Source of the DNA: Stagonosporopsis chrysanthemi
Taxonomy: Eukaryota > Ascomycota > Dothideomycetes > Pleosporales > Didymellaceae
NCBI GenBank assembly: GCA_022560025.1
Contig: JAFISE010000110.1
Location: forward strand, 47,042 to 111,041
Direction of reading: 5' to 3'
DNA: 64,000 bases
How positions within the stretch are numbered: the first letter of the stretch is position 1; each line of letters opens with the position of its first letter. The notes below the pieces were generated by a model, which saw only the letters and a program-made list of their open reading frames with translations, was not told the origin of the DNA and made no database searches. A program made the translations under genes and the position numbers. Positions 1 to 10,019 of this stretch are shown piece after piece.

Positions 1-1336
1 ACATGTATCGATTGCATCGACTGCACCGACCTCCCTTGACGGGGACTCAAATGATCTCTAAGAAGATATCCCTCCCTGAGCAGAGGATCTCCAGCTCAAC
101 ACTTTGTGTATTGCATCTTGGAGGCAATATACCATCGGGGGACTGTGGTCTTGTCCGGTCTCTTGCAGATAGTCAATCGTCTACCTCTCGACACCCCAAC
201 AGAACTCCCATATCCCCAAATCCCTCCGGCGCCTCTAAAGAAGTTGAATTGCAACTACAGTTCTATACTTGTATGCGGGTAATCTGACACTTGCGCAGTA
301 ATGCCACATCCCGTATACCCAAACAGAGCACATTTCTGGAAATCACTGTTCTTGAAAATGTGGACTGATCCCCACCTAATGGGCTGGATGACTCTGAATT
401 CTCTTGTTAGTTTCTTCCAGCATGCTTTATCAGGCATCTATCCAGGTGATTCAGTCGCGGCTTCCCGCCGCGTTGCTGCGCTTCTACGATCAATCATCCC
501 CTCATCCCAGAATATTGATACCCAACCACACCACTCTTGTATAGTCTAAATTCATTCCAGCTTTGCGTAGTCATCTACGGCATGTCTTGAACATTGATCT
601 TATATAACCACTATCTCTTTACAACATCACTACTCTTGTTCTATAACATATACTTGTATTCTCCAATCTCGCTTGAACACAGACCACACTTTCGCAAACC
701 TGTTAACCAGTCAGATCGAGTGTAATCCCATTGATGCTAAAAAATGGTGGTGCTGACTACGTGGGACTTTTGACATGAGCTTCACAATCATTAAGCAAGA
801 AGTAACCTCCTAATCCTCAGTCAATCAGGTTTTCCAGCAAGACATGGCCTCACTTCACAGCAAGGTCAAATCGGTCAAATACCGGGGCGGGAGGACTTGT
901 GTGGAATTCTTGGCATAATTAGATGGGCTTCATGGCGAGGTCCAAGGGGCCAAGCACGATACAATCGCTCAGTATTGCGCAGTGAATAAGATCTTGCGTC
1001 AGAATATTGCCGATATGATTCAAGGCTAGGGAAAAAGTACTTGTGTGAGAACATTAGCACAACTGTCTTTGCTCCAGAACGAATTCAAGAGAATAGGCAC
1101 GACACAGTTTCCCAGGCTTCCACGATCCATGGCACTCTGTCTTCGATACACGATAATGTCGAAAATATAGCCTCAACCGTCGAGGTTCATGTTGGAGCCG
1201 TTGACGCGCGAAGTTTTGGTAGCTGTGCCACGTTTAGAGCTCGGTGAAGTTCTTCAGGCATTGCAGCATCTTGTCATGATGAGTGATGGAGCATGAGACA
1301 CAAAGCATCTTCGCGCGAGTATTGAGTCTTGCATAC
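1..1336. other. No confident gene; degraded sequence
   Basis: Only short open frames occur on both strands. The plus-strand frame at about 940-1240 reads like a fragment of an amphipathic helical protein (Gln, Asn, Ile and Ser rich), but it is cut by stops and has no recognisable domain or splice signals. It may be the remnant of a lost gene. No repeat ends or RNA genes were seen. Confidence 0.4.
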
Positions 1337-2004
1337 CTACTTGACAGACCTAGCCTTGAGAATAACAACATCCTCAAGCGGCTTGTCACCTGCATCAGTC
1401 CTCACACTGCCAATCTTCTGCACAACATCCAAGCCGTCCACCACCTGCCCAAAGACCGAGTGCTTGCCGTTCAGATGCGGCGTGGCGGCAAGCGTAATGA
1501 AGAACTGGCTTCCATTAGTCCCCGGGCCGCTGTTTGCCATGGAAAGCACGCCAGGCCCCGTGTGCAGGAGCGAGTTGTCGATCTCGTCTTCGAAATTGCC
1601 GCCCCAGATCGACTCGCCGCCGCGGCCGGTGCCGGTGGGATCGCCGCCCTGAAGCATGAAGCCTGGGATCACACGATGGAAGATGACGCCGTCGTATTTG
1701 CCGGCGTCGGCAAGGCCGGCGAAGTTCTGGCACGTCTAGGCTGCGGTCAGATGGTGGACTATACAGTAGAAGGAAGGAGCAGTGCCCTTGGCGTCTTGTC
1801 GCTGTACAGAGCGATAGTGATGTCGCCATGACTAGTCGTCATAAGGACCCCAGATGGCTTTTCAATCGCTGCACTGGTGGCGGTGCTGGTCTGGGGCGCA
1901 TGTGCAGAGGTGGTGGAGGATGGCGGCGCATGGCCCTGTGTGGGCGTCGACTTCACGTCTGAGTCGATCTTGTCATGCTTGAAGAGCTTCTTGAGCTTGT
2001 CCAT
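1337..2004 (-). CDS. Cyclophilin-type peptidyl-prolyl cis-trans isomerase
   Basis: Proline cis-trans isomerase of the cyclophilin fold, 205 aa after splicing. Exon 1 is 2004-1786 and exon 2 is 1735-1337, joined in phase 0 across a 50-bp intron that begins GC instead of GT, carries a CTGAC branch site and ends CTAG. Residues 1-48 form a Lys-rich, then Ser/Thr/Pro-rich tail; the domain starts near residue 50. Visible motifs are YDGVIFHRVIPGF (catalytic Arg and Phe), QGGDPTGTG, NGSQFFIT and HLNGKHSVFG. The Trp that contacts cyclosporin in human CypA is His here. Order and spacing resemble PPIL1/Cyp1-like single-domain cyclophilins, which work in the nucleus or cytosol; no targeting signal is visible. 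The N-terminal tail is unusual for PPIL1, so orthology is not certain. Confidence 0.92.
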
Positions 2005-2707
2005 AATTACTATAAATACGGTTTGAGAATGCGAGCGCGCGTGTTTTCGTAGCGGTGCAGGAATGAGCTGCCCGCGAACGATGACGAAGGGTTAGCAGCA
2101 TGCTACGTCATTGGAGCTAGAGGACAAACGCGCACAATTGTGCTCTGCCCAACTCGAGCACAGCGTTTTCAAGAAATATGCGTGTTTCCAATTCAAGGCG
2201 AGGACGACTACTGGGAACTGCTGCAAGAAAACGCACGCACTTGGTCGCAGACAATGACGACTGATCCAGTGTTGATCGTGACCGGGGGACCATGATCACC
2301 GCCGATCTCCCGCGCCGACCCATCGCAATGCATGATGCCCCTCTACCATTCCACTCGGCATCTTTCCATAGAACGAAAGCATTTTTCCTTGCATTCATAT
2401 CCTCCGCGCCAGACCACAGCCATCCCAAGCGGTGCCCATCTGTCTGCTAGACAGGTGTCACAGCGGGCGGCGGGGTACTTCGATCAAATAGCACTAACAG
2501 GGTAGGATTGGATTGATAGCGAGCATCGCTTTGCTAGCGCTCTGGTGCAATGCTCTGACAGCGCATCATGCTGCAAGCTTGTGTTACTCCACAGCAGGAC
2601 TGATATTGATTTCATTCTCGCCCAGCCATTGCAACGACGACAAATTGAATATAGCCCTCTTATGGACCTGCTGCAGTCTCACACAACCACAATCTTTTTA
2701 CCTAGCT
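2005..2707. other. Intergenic, no supported gene
   Basis: Lies between the diverging cyclophilin and BTB genes and probably holds both promoters. A minus-strand open frame at 2117-2428 (103 codons) has no recognisable domain and no homologue I know. The BTB frame is open upstream to 2513, but the BTB domain starts just after the ATG at 2708. Confidence 0.4.
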
Positions 2708-4239
2708 ATGATGGTCTCAATTACCTACGAAATCGTTCCAAATGCCGACACTGTTATCCTTCTGAGAAATCCTTGCAGAGTATTTGCAGAACAGGCAAAC
2801 GACGTGCCAGTCTCGAAAGTAAGAAAATTCAAGAAGAAGTCGAAGAAAAGCCGTACTCTTCCTGCTTCACCGATAGTTGTCTCTCATGAGTCGGCAGTAG
2901 ACAATGCAAGTCTTGTACTGCTTGAGACAGTACCAGCGGATCTTGGTGAATCAAGCTCGACTGCAATCATTCCCGACGAAAACTCAAGAGATTTGGAGGA
3001 GAGCCCGTTCGAGGCCAGCTCATCAGCGACTAAGGAGACAGTCACCATAGCAAAGACATTCGAGTCCGGGGAGATCGATGCCTCGAACATCGCTGTGTCG
3101 GATACTCGCGAATCGGAAGCAATGCCCAGCCTCGTCGTCGAGCCTCGGAAAGAGGATGGAATACGATTCCAAGTCTGCGCAGGCAACCTTATGTCCGCTT
3201 CACCGTGGTTCTATCGTGCATTGAGGAAGGATGGATGGATGGAGTCTGGCCGGGACTCGCAAGACAAGTGCTTTCACCTATCTGCTGAGGACTGGGACGA
3301 AGAGGCGTTCGTTCTTTTGATGAACGTGTTTCATCTGCGCAACCACAAAGTCCTTCGTACACTGACACTGGAGATGCTGGCAAAGTTCGCGGTGTTGACC
3401 GAATACTACGAATGCGAAGAATCCGTAGGTTTGCTGGTCGGTATATGGGTCGCGGAATTGAGGGCCAAGACACCCATTCCAACGACATACTGCCGCGACC
3501 TTATGTTGTGGATGTGGGTTTCTTGGGTCTTCAAGATATTGGACGTGTTCAAACAAGTGACCGCTGTTGCTATAAGGCAGTCTTCTGAGTCCCTTAGAGA
3601 CCTCGGTCTCCCAATTCCGGCTTGGATAATTGGTACGTTTGAGGGTTCCTCTGTCAGTAATTGATGTTGCGGTGCAAGTCGGCCCTACAGGCCTTGATCG
3701 TCACTCCTGTGACTCTCCTGGACTAGCACGTCTCAGAGCATGTATATATTGATGCTCCCTAGCTAGCAAGTAACACAAGCGCAGTTTTCCATCATTTTCA
3801 GCAGCTGCTTACGCTGCAACAATTGAGCTTGCACCAAGCAGACAAGATCAAATTTAAACGACAATTGGCAATGGATTTCATCACGTCTGACGTGGCCCAG
3901 CTCCTTGATGTCTATCGCAGCGCCACCTACGTTTGTCCTTTCGACTCTGGTCACTCATTTCAGTGCGGAAGTATGCTTTTGGGCGCACTGACAAGGCAGG
4001 TGCATTCGCTGGATCTCATCTCTCCACGGCTTACTGGTCCAAGTCTTGGGCAAACGTTTGATGGCCTCTGTAAAAAAGCACGCGCGGTCGAGTCAGCGAA
4101 TTGGTACCCTGACCGCTATGCTCATCATCATCCCTGCAACTTGCAGTCAGCTATCGGTCCGATCGTAGATATAGCTATCACTATGGTAGCGGGTTTAGAC
4201 CTAGGAGAGACATCTGTTCAAGAGGAGGATGTGAAATGA
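2708..4239 (+). CDS. BTB/POZ-like protein of the Dothideomycete family; intron carries an LTR
   Basis: Fungal BTB-like protein, about 440 aa after splicing. Exon 1 is 2708-3632 and exon 2 is 3842-4239. Exon 1 has the first strand of the fold (EIVPNADTVILL), a Ser/Glu-rich linker of about 120 residues, then RFQVCAGNLMSASPWFYRAL near residue 153 and the family blocks FVLLMNVFH and LTLEMLAKFAVLTEYYECEE. Exon 2 has the family C-terminus (LLDVYRSATYVCPF, SMLLGALTRQ, SANWYPDRY, GLDLGE). The intron starts GTACGT at 3633 and ends at a tandem AAGCAG acceptor (3838 or 3841); both keep frame. A 157-bp solo LTR plus a 5-bp duplication lies inside this intron; removing it leaves a 47-bp intron. Unspliced RNA would stop at 3662-3664. 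Members of this family are of unknown function, probably protein-protein adaptors. Confidence 0.82.
3665..3821 (+). repeat. Solo LTR, family LTR-1 (copia), inside BTB-gene intron
   Basis: 157 bp starting TGTTGCGGTGCAAG and ending CGCTGCAACA, flanked by a perfect 5-bp duplication ATTGA (3660-3664 and 3822-3826). It matches, in inverted orientation, the LTRs of the complete copia element at 23867-32698. The TG...CA ends, the target duplication and the absence of internal sequence mark a solo LTR formed by LTR-LTR recombination. It contributes a CTTAC motif (3808-3812) that could serve as branch site for the host intron. Confidence 0.95.
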
Positions 4240-4846
4240 ATGCCAAGAAATGAGCTCGCTGGCACTCGTTGGCAGAGAATCATTCGTTGGTCTATCACAA
4301 ATCACCTAATCCGTCAGCAAATCCAGTAACAAGATTCGCAAAAATGTGTGTACACCCAAAATAGCATCGTGAATCTAAAGCCTAATCAGAGTCTGTATTC
4401 TAAAAATCGTGTCTTGCTCATGTCTCTGCGGAACTCTAGATAACCAAAGAGTCTGAAATCGTGCTCGTTAAACGTCTGGGCATGTAAGTGGGATGAATTG
4501 CAGCACAAATATCGCTATCTTGTGAAAATCAACACGAAAATCTCAGTCTCGAGCGCTTGAGCCTGAATGCCACCGTATGAGAGCGATCCATCAAGCCGGC
4601 GTCGTGCCGCGCGGCCGCTACCGCCTACGATCTTGCGGCACAACAATAGCTGTTCAGATAGGAGATCCAAAACTTGGATTTGAGATCCAGCAGGCGCCGG
4701 ACCAGGGCCTGCTTGAACGTCCTACAACGGTGTCGACACGGAGGGGCACGACAGCACCGCCGTCGTAAGCATAGTCAACGGTGACCTGGGTCTTGGTGTC
4801 AGGTCGGAGCTTGATCACGTTAGTCAGTCACCTGATATACTGTGCC
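4240..4846. other. Intergenic, nothing recognised
   Basis: No supported coding sequence. The short plus-strand frame at 4577-4768 is Arg/Pro rich and has no homologue I recognise. Confidence 0.4.
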
Positions 4847-5107
4847 TCAAGAGGATATAATAGCCGAAAACTCTGCAGTCGAATCTCGAAATAGCCTTTT
4901 GGGCTCAAGATTTTGCTCAGTCACTGATTTTTCCTTTTTGACGTCTTGTTCTTTGGCATGAGCAATGCTAGCTTCTAATTTGTCAAAAGTTGCACTCGAG
5001 TTTGAGATTCTGTACGGTGTCAGAATCTTGTAAACTCGTTTTCCGGTCGGACTGAGCGATGTCGGCGGCGTCATTTGGGGTCCATGTTTCGAACTTCTCG
5101 TTGGCAT
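4847..5107 (-). CDS. Small hypothetical protein, doubtful
   Basis: An 86-codon frame with a Pro/Ser/Thr-rich start and a Lys/Glu-rich helical middle (residues about 40-70). The composition looks protein-like, and the frame lies on the same strand as the coiled-coil gene that follows. No domain, signal peptide or splice signal was seen. It could be the last exon of a larger gene or a chance frame. Confidence 0.25.
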   Translation of the reverse strand: MPTRSSKHGPQMTPPTSLSPTGKRVYKILTPYRISNSSATFDKLEASIAHAKEQDVKKEKSVTEQNLEPKRLFRDSTAEFSAIISS

Positions 5108-5387
5108 CTATATACAAGTCATCAGTCTCACGGTAAGAACGCTCAAAACACAGAGCGCATTATGAACGATGACTGTTTGTATGCGAACACTAGCACCATT
5201 GACGCCGCAGACATAACCGCACACACCACCCCGACGTCACTCTCGATGGTGCCACCTTCCTAAATCTATACCAAATGAAGTTTCAATTTACATGAGACAC
5301 GGCGCTATTCACATGATCTCCACTACGTCTTTTCATCCGCATTTGAAGATATCGTTACTTTTCACCACCTCTGCTCCATCTTGTTAT

Positions 5388-6995
5388 TTACAGCTTATCC
5401 TCATTCAAGTCGACATGCAGATCGCAATTTCCCCTGCTAGTACGCCACCAAGCCTGCAGGTAACGCGAGCCATCTGGTCTGGTACACGGCCCGACATAGG
5501 ATAAGGGCCCAAGGTATTCGTCCGAAAAGTACCCGTTGACTTTGATGGTGAGCGAATCCAGGAAGAAGTCGCGACCGCCACCGTCTTCAAGCGATCTGGT
5601 AACCATTCCCGCCCCGTCTTCTAGCTGCCGGACTAGACGCTGGAAATGCTGGCCTTGTTGGTAGTGGGACGCTTCTCCATCAGTGACAGCCTGAAGCTGT
5701 GCTGCCAAGTCCTTGTTTTTTGTCTTGACTCCGCGGTATTTTGTCTACCCATCTTCTCCAACGCCGCCTGACGCTCTGACAGCTGCGTTGCAGTCGCGGC
5801 GGCGTCCTGCAGAGCTGTAACTTGGAACTTCTGGAGAGTTTCGTTGGTCGCCCGCAACGTCTGGAGTTCTCCCTGAAGCTCGCTGTTGTGGCTTTGCAAT
5901 TGCTGCATTAATACTGCTTGCAGTGACTTTCGCTCGGCCTCTGCATCAGCTGTCTTATCGTGGACAGTATCTCTGGTCTCCTGCAGGGTTTTGATTGTTT
6001 CTCGCATTACCTTGAGCTTACTGATATTGTGCTGTGACTGCAGCTCTAGGTTTGCTCGAAGTCGCCTTCGCTTAGACTCTGCGTTGGCTGCAGCTACTTT
6101 CTTAGATTGTTGAAGGGCTATAATGGCTCCTTGCAAGTTTTTGAGCTTAATGCTGTGATCCTGTGACTGTTGGACGATTCCGGCTTGACATCGCCGTCTC
6201 TCGGCCTCGGCCCTAGCTGCACTTTGGTCCGCGGAATCTTTAGACTCCTTCAAGACTTTGTTAGTCTCTTGTAACTCCTTCAGCCTGTTGTTGGATTCCT
6301 GCAACTGCTGGTCAACCTCTGCCCGGATTTGCTTTTTCACATCCTCTGTATCGGCCGTTCTCGATTCCTGAAAGGCTTTGATCGCTTCCTCCAACTCGTC
6401 CAACTCGTTGTTGAGGTGGTCTACTTGGGCTTGGAGTCGAAATCGTTCGGCCTCTGCGTTGATCTCGTTCTGCACCGCTGCCTCCGAGGACTCCTGAAGC
6501 CCTGTGATGGTTTCTTGCAATTCCTTGAATTGGCTGCTGTAGTAGTTTACCTGTACCTGAAGTCGCATCCGCTCAGCCGCTACCTTGGCTTCGTTCTGAA
6601 CCGCTGCATCTTTGAGTTTTTGTAGGGCTGCGTTAGTTTCTTGCAACTTCTTTAGATCGCCTTGCAGTATCTCGAACTTGCTGTGCGACGCCTTGGGGTC
6701 GCTGTGCTGCTTCTCGTCTTTGCTGATGGTGTTCAAGTATTCATCTGATTCCGCTTCGATGCATCTCGGCTCAAGCTCTGCACTGGCTTCTTTTTTGCTC
6801 GAGTCAAAGAGGTCGGATCTGGAAGTGGATGCATTTCGCCCTCACTACTGTGGTTCAGCTGCTCGTCTGAATCTGCTTGCATTTGGCTTGACCCAGTCTC
6901 TGCTCTGGGTTCACTGTCGACCGAGTCTTGATTGCGAATGTATTGTTCGTCGAGACCGAACTCGATTTTGAGTTTGTTTGTAAGATCTGCTAGTG
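5388..6995 (-). pseudogene. Long coiled-coil repeat protein, broken by two A6-tract frame breaks
   Basis: Coding sequence for a long Gln/Glu/Lys-rich coiled coil. The central frame (6736-5633) has about seven imperfect repeats of roughly 42 residues, each with LKELQETN-like, AEAERRRLQAQV-like and QQSQ-like blocks. Two frame changes interrupt it, at A-tracts on the coding strand: 6796-6791 and 5721-5716. In both, one more A would restore frame. Upstream coding continues to about 6995 with no clear ATG, so an N-terminal intron is possible. Downstream, a non-coiled tail of about 65 residues (DFFLDSLTIKVNGYF, YLGPLSYVG) runs to the stop at 5388. No known domain is recognised. It could be a true pseudogene, an assembly homopolymer error, or a gene using slippage. 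Confidence 0.6.
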
Positions 6996-7522
6996 CTGGT
7001 TTGATGTTACTTTATACCAGGAAGATTGAGTATTAAGGCTTGTGTTTTTTTCAAAGAGCTGGGCTTTGAAAGTTCTGATGAGCGTAGTTAGCTATTTGCA
7101 AGCTCTGCATAAGAACAGAAGATCTATATACGCCTGTTGTTGCTGAGCCGTCTTTGTCTTGCCTTGTTGACCTATCTTTGTGCTGTCGTGTTCATTGGTC
7201 TTCGTCTCTGAGATTGCATGCAACTTTGTTGAGCAAACGTCTTGTTGCTTTGTTGTGTATTTGTGTCGAAGGCTATCGGCTGGAGTACTGGCCTCTCAAA
7301 TGATGCGCGATGATGTGTTCTTGGATTCTGAAGCTCCTCCATCAATTGGTTAACTTCGAAACAATCCTTGCGTCCGAGGCAATTCTCGCGCAGAGGCCGC
7401 GCATTGGGGATGCTTGGAGTGAATCTGATGTCGTGAAGTTGTCTAGCTAGGACATCACTTCAAGGCGACTGCTGTTCACCGCTCCTTTCAGCAAAAAGAT
7501 GACCAAAGAGACGGTTCCAATA
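6996..7522. other. Intergenic, no gene seen
   Basis: T-rich, without long frames or repeat ends. It probably contains the promoter of the coiled-coil gene and the 3' end region of the next minus-strand gene. Confidence 0.4.
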
Positions 7523-8908
7523 TTACATCGTCTGCTCAGTGGAGGAAGCCGGGCCGCCCCAGCGGTAGGTTTGGCGTTCATCAAAAGGCGGTTGAGACGT
7601 GGAGTGTTCTTGCATTGGCCTCATGCGCTTGTTTGGGCGGTCTGCGCTGGAAGGTGCGATGTGCGAAGTGTGTGAGTCAACTGACCTCGAAGAGCCAGCT
7701 TTCCGCTTTGTGCTGCACATTGAGGGATTCAGTGTAGCTGGCGGCGACGAAAAAGTGTTTAAAACCAGCGGCTGAGGTGGTTCCCAGTCGCTGCAGTCTC
7801 CAGCACCGGATGTAGAATGTGGAGAAATCTGATGGCTTTCAAATCCATCTCGAGAGCCGTGGTTGAGCGACCCATCTAGCGGTCCATCACGAGGACGTCC
7901 TGTAGTTCTGCGGTGTAACTTCCTGTTTCCTCTCTCTTGCAGATCTATGAGCTGGCGCAATTGTTTCTTGAGCGTGCGAAGTTCTGCCAGATGCGCTGGC
8001 TTCGGCTCGAGGGCGTCCAGGTTGACGCCAACGAAGTGACGCGTCCTCCACAGAACGGCACCGGGGTCGCCATGCCACTTGAACGTCTGCGGTAGCTCGA
8101 TGCTGCCCACAAACCTGTAGTCGATGAACATGTACGCCGTGTAGAGCCCGGTAGTCCTCTCCCCGTGTGTTGCGCAATAAGCAGCGTACTGACTCGGCTG
8201 AACAGGCAGGCGCGGTCGCGGCAAAGCGTACAGCTCTGCTTGCCATCGTTACTCCTGCTCGATGGAGAACTCGAGGTACGTAGGCACTATGACTAGCCCG
8301 GGCTCTCTTGGGTTGAGTGCGGCAAGGTCGAGTACGCAGAGGACCATGGCGTTTTCCAAGTTGCCCAGCGTCGCCAGGCTGGTCAAGCCCTGTGCTTGCA
8401 GCTTGGGGAGGTCGTTGGCAGCCTTGTCGATGACGTGCGCGGTATAAAGTCGGCATCTGTTGCCACACACACAGCAAGCGCCGCAGCCGACCAAGGACCT
8501 GCTCGAGAGCGACTGGCTGGTGAACGACGGGCTGTGCGACCTAAATGCAGCGCTCGTGTAGTATGGCGCTACGGGTATGCGTGAGACAGTGTTGGACAAG
8601 CTACCGACGTCCGGCATCGATGAAGGGACGTCGTGCGAGGCCTTCACGGCCTCGTAGTTGCTATCAGGCGGTGAGTGCGATATAGTGCCAAGGCGTAGGC
8701 AGGTTGGCCCTCGCGGCGTCCGTTGCCGTTGTCTTCGGTACTGGTATCGTATAGGTGTTAACGGCTGAAGGTGAGCGGTTGCGCCACTTGTTGATGAGCA
8801 AACGATCCTCACCACTGAAAGCCTAGACCGACATGAACCACGGCAGAAAGGCCCACAGAAAGTCAGCCACGGGCGACTCAGATTGGCATTGGACGTGTGT
8901 GCTGCCAT
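7523..8908 (-). pseudogene. Hypothetical protein, 461 codons, with one in-frame TAA
   Basis: A single reading frame runs from ATG at 8908 to the stop at 7523, interrupted only by TAA at 8251-8249. The residues around it (FSIEQE-stop-RWQAELYAL) read as one continuous helix, and CAA-to-TAA, a RIP-type C-to-T change, would explain the stop. Before the stop: a basic, Ser-rich N-terminus, a Cys cluster (GCGACCVCGNRC) and a segment with DLAALNPREPGLVIVPTYLE. After it: an AYMFIDYRFVGSIELP block, a helix with LKKQLRQLIDLQERGNRKL, then a low-complexity Ser/Pro/His tail with two Lys/Arg patches. No family is recognised. A short in-frame intron over the TAA is unlikely because no donor and acceptor fit. 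Readthrough is the other option. Confidence 0.5.
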
Positions 8909-9315
8909 CCATGTTCGTTATCATTATGTCACACATTGAAACCAGTACAAACGCCTTTCATTACCGTTTCACAGAGCTCATGAGTGAAAGAGTAGAAGCC
9001 AAATCATTTAGGAAGAGGTCCCATCGTGCGGAAAGTCCGGTCGGCGAGCGGTGTTGGAAGCTGTACTCTCGCCAGCTGAGATGCATACTGTGTTCAGCAG
9101 CCGACGATCTGAGCACACATATGAAACCACGTCTTGATGTCATCACAGTCAACAGCCATGGCGAGAGATGAATGAGTTTATGGTCACTACGTTACATCGT
9201 GGAAGTCAATTGTCGCTCCGAGCTGCGAAAGCCACGTATCAAGTACTATGGCATAAACTGGAAGCTGATTTATCGGTCTCTGGAAGCATCTTACCCTCTC
9301 CACTTAACGCAGGCC
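8909..9315. other. Intergenic, nothing recognised
   Basis: Only short overlapping frames on both strands (for example 8833-9171 plus and 8961-9152 minus), none with a domain. Confidence 0.4.
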
Positions 9316-9500
9316 TGTCACGGTTGAGGGCATCTCCTGCCTCACGTGCAGGTGCACCTCATCTCTGGTGAGACGAGGCTGCCTCTCCTGCACTAGCGCT
9401 GTTTACAGCTACCCATGTATACATACTGTTCGTAGCTTCGCACAATACAACCTCAGTTCAATCCTCAAATCTTCCCGCACTGCTTGCACTCACTGCGACA
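9316..9500 (+). repeat. Solo LTR, family LTR-2, copy without target duplication
   Basis: 185 bp starting TGTCACGGTTGAGG and ending CACTGCGACA, nearly identical to the copies at 17987-18171 and 36596-36780, which both have perfect 5-bp duplications. Here the flanks differ (AGGCC on the left, CTATC on the right), which suggests recombination between LTRs of two insertions or a flanking rearrangement. Confidence 0.9.
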
Positions 9501-9678
9501 CTATCGATGTTCGTTATGCCCAGAATGTTTTGCCCTTCATCAGCCTTGCGAGGCATACACGCTGCGAGAGCCATCGAAGTCGGAGACGTCGTCCCTGTCA
9601 TCAAGTGCTGCGCCAAGTTCTAGCTTCCACGTCACGAAATGTCTCCATTGTGTGGTGTTGTACCACATTGTCATTTGA
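9501..9678 (+). pseudogene. Cys-rich coding fragment abutting an LTR
   Basis: Directly after the LTR-2 copy, one frame gives a Cys-rich stretch (RCSLCPECFALHQPCEAY) followed by a Ser-rich linker and a second CLHC pair, ending at a stop at 9676-9678. The CxxCxxC spacing resembles part of a zinc-binding module, but the upstream part is missing at the LTR boundary. It may be the remains of a gene cut by the insertion. Confidence 0.25.
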
Positions 9679-10019
9679 GCCGCACTAGCAAAGATCGGTC
9701 ACAATTCGACGTGGGAAGCTCTCGGCGGAGATCCCGATGGCTACAGTCACCATGTACTTCATCCCTGTAGCGCACTTTCATTGACACCAGGCTGTAACAC
9801 GGCTGTAGCGCACCAGCAATATCCAAATCTCCCAAATATGGCCAAAAGTCGCAGCCAAAGTGAAATAGGTGAAAGGACATGCAGAGCCGGTTCGTTTGCT
9901 CACGTCCTGAAGTAATGGAAGCTGCGCCCGCCGCTAACCTCTCTCACTTGAGGCTTTTGCCTCTGCCTTCGACCTTTCTCACCCGTAAACTCCTCGCCTG
10001 GCCCTGATCACTGTGCATC
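9679..10019. other. Intergenic; upstream region of the next gene
   Basis: No coding support. The last 100 bases are C/T-rich (CTCTCTCAC, CTTTCTCACC), as is common in fungal 5' leaders. Confidence 0.4.

Noticed and set aside
1283..1831. Plus-strand 182-codon frame over the cyclophilin gene
   Set aside because: It is the antisense shadow of the cyclophilin exons; the minus strand has the conserved motifs and a valid splice.
3665..3821. MITE interpretation of the 157-bp repeat, because its ends are partly inverted (TGTTGCGG/CTGCAACA)
   Set aside because: The same sequence flanks the copia element as direct repeats with one outer 5-bp duplication, so it is an LTR.
3823..4239. Separate gene downstream of the LTR
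   Set aside because: The sequence is the usual C-terminal part of the BTB-like family and joins the first exon in frame through the LTR-bearing intron. It has no ATG of its own before residue 20.
5716..5721. Classical viral-type -1 frameshift site (A AAA AAC)
   Set aside because: The heptamer is present, but its phase relative to the upstream frame does not match the tandem-slippage arrangement, and no downstream pseudoknot could be established by eye.
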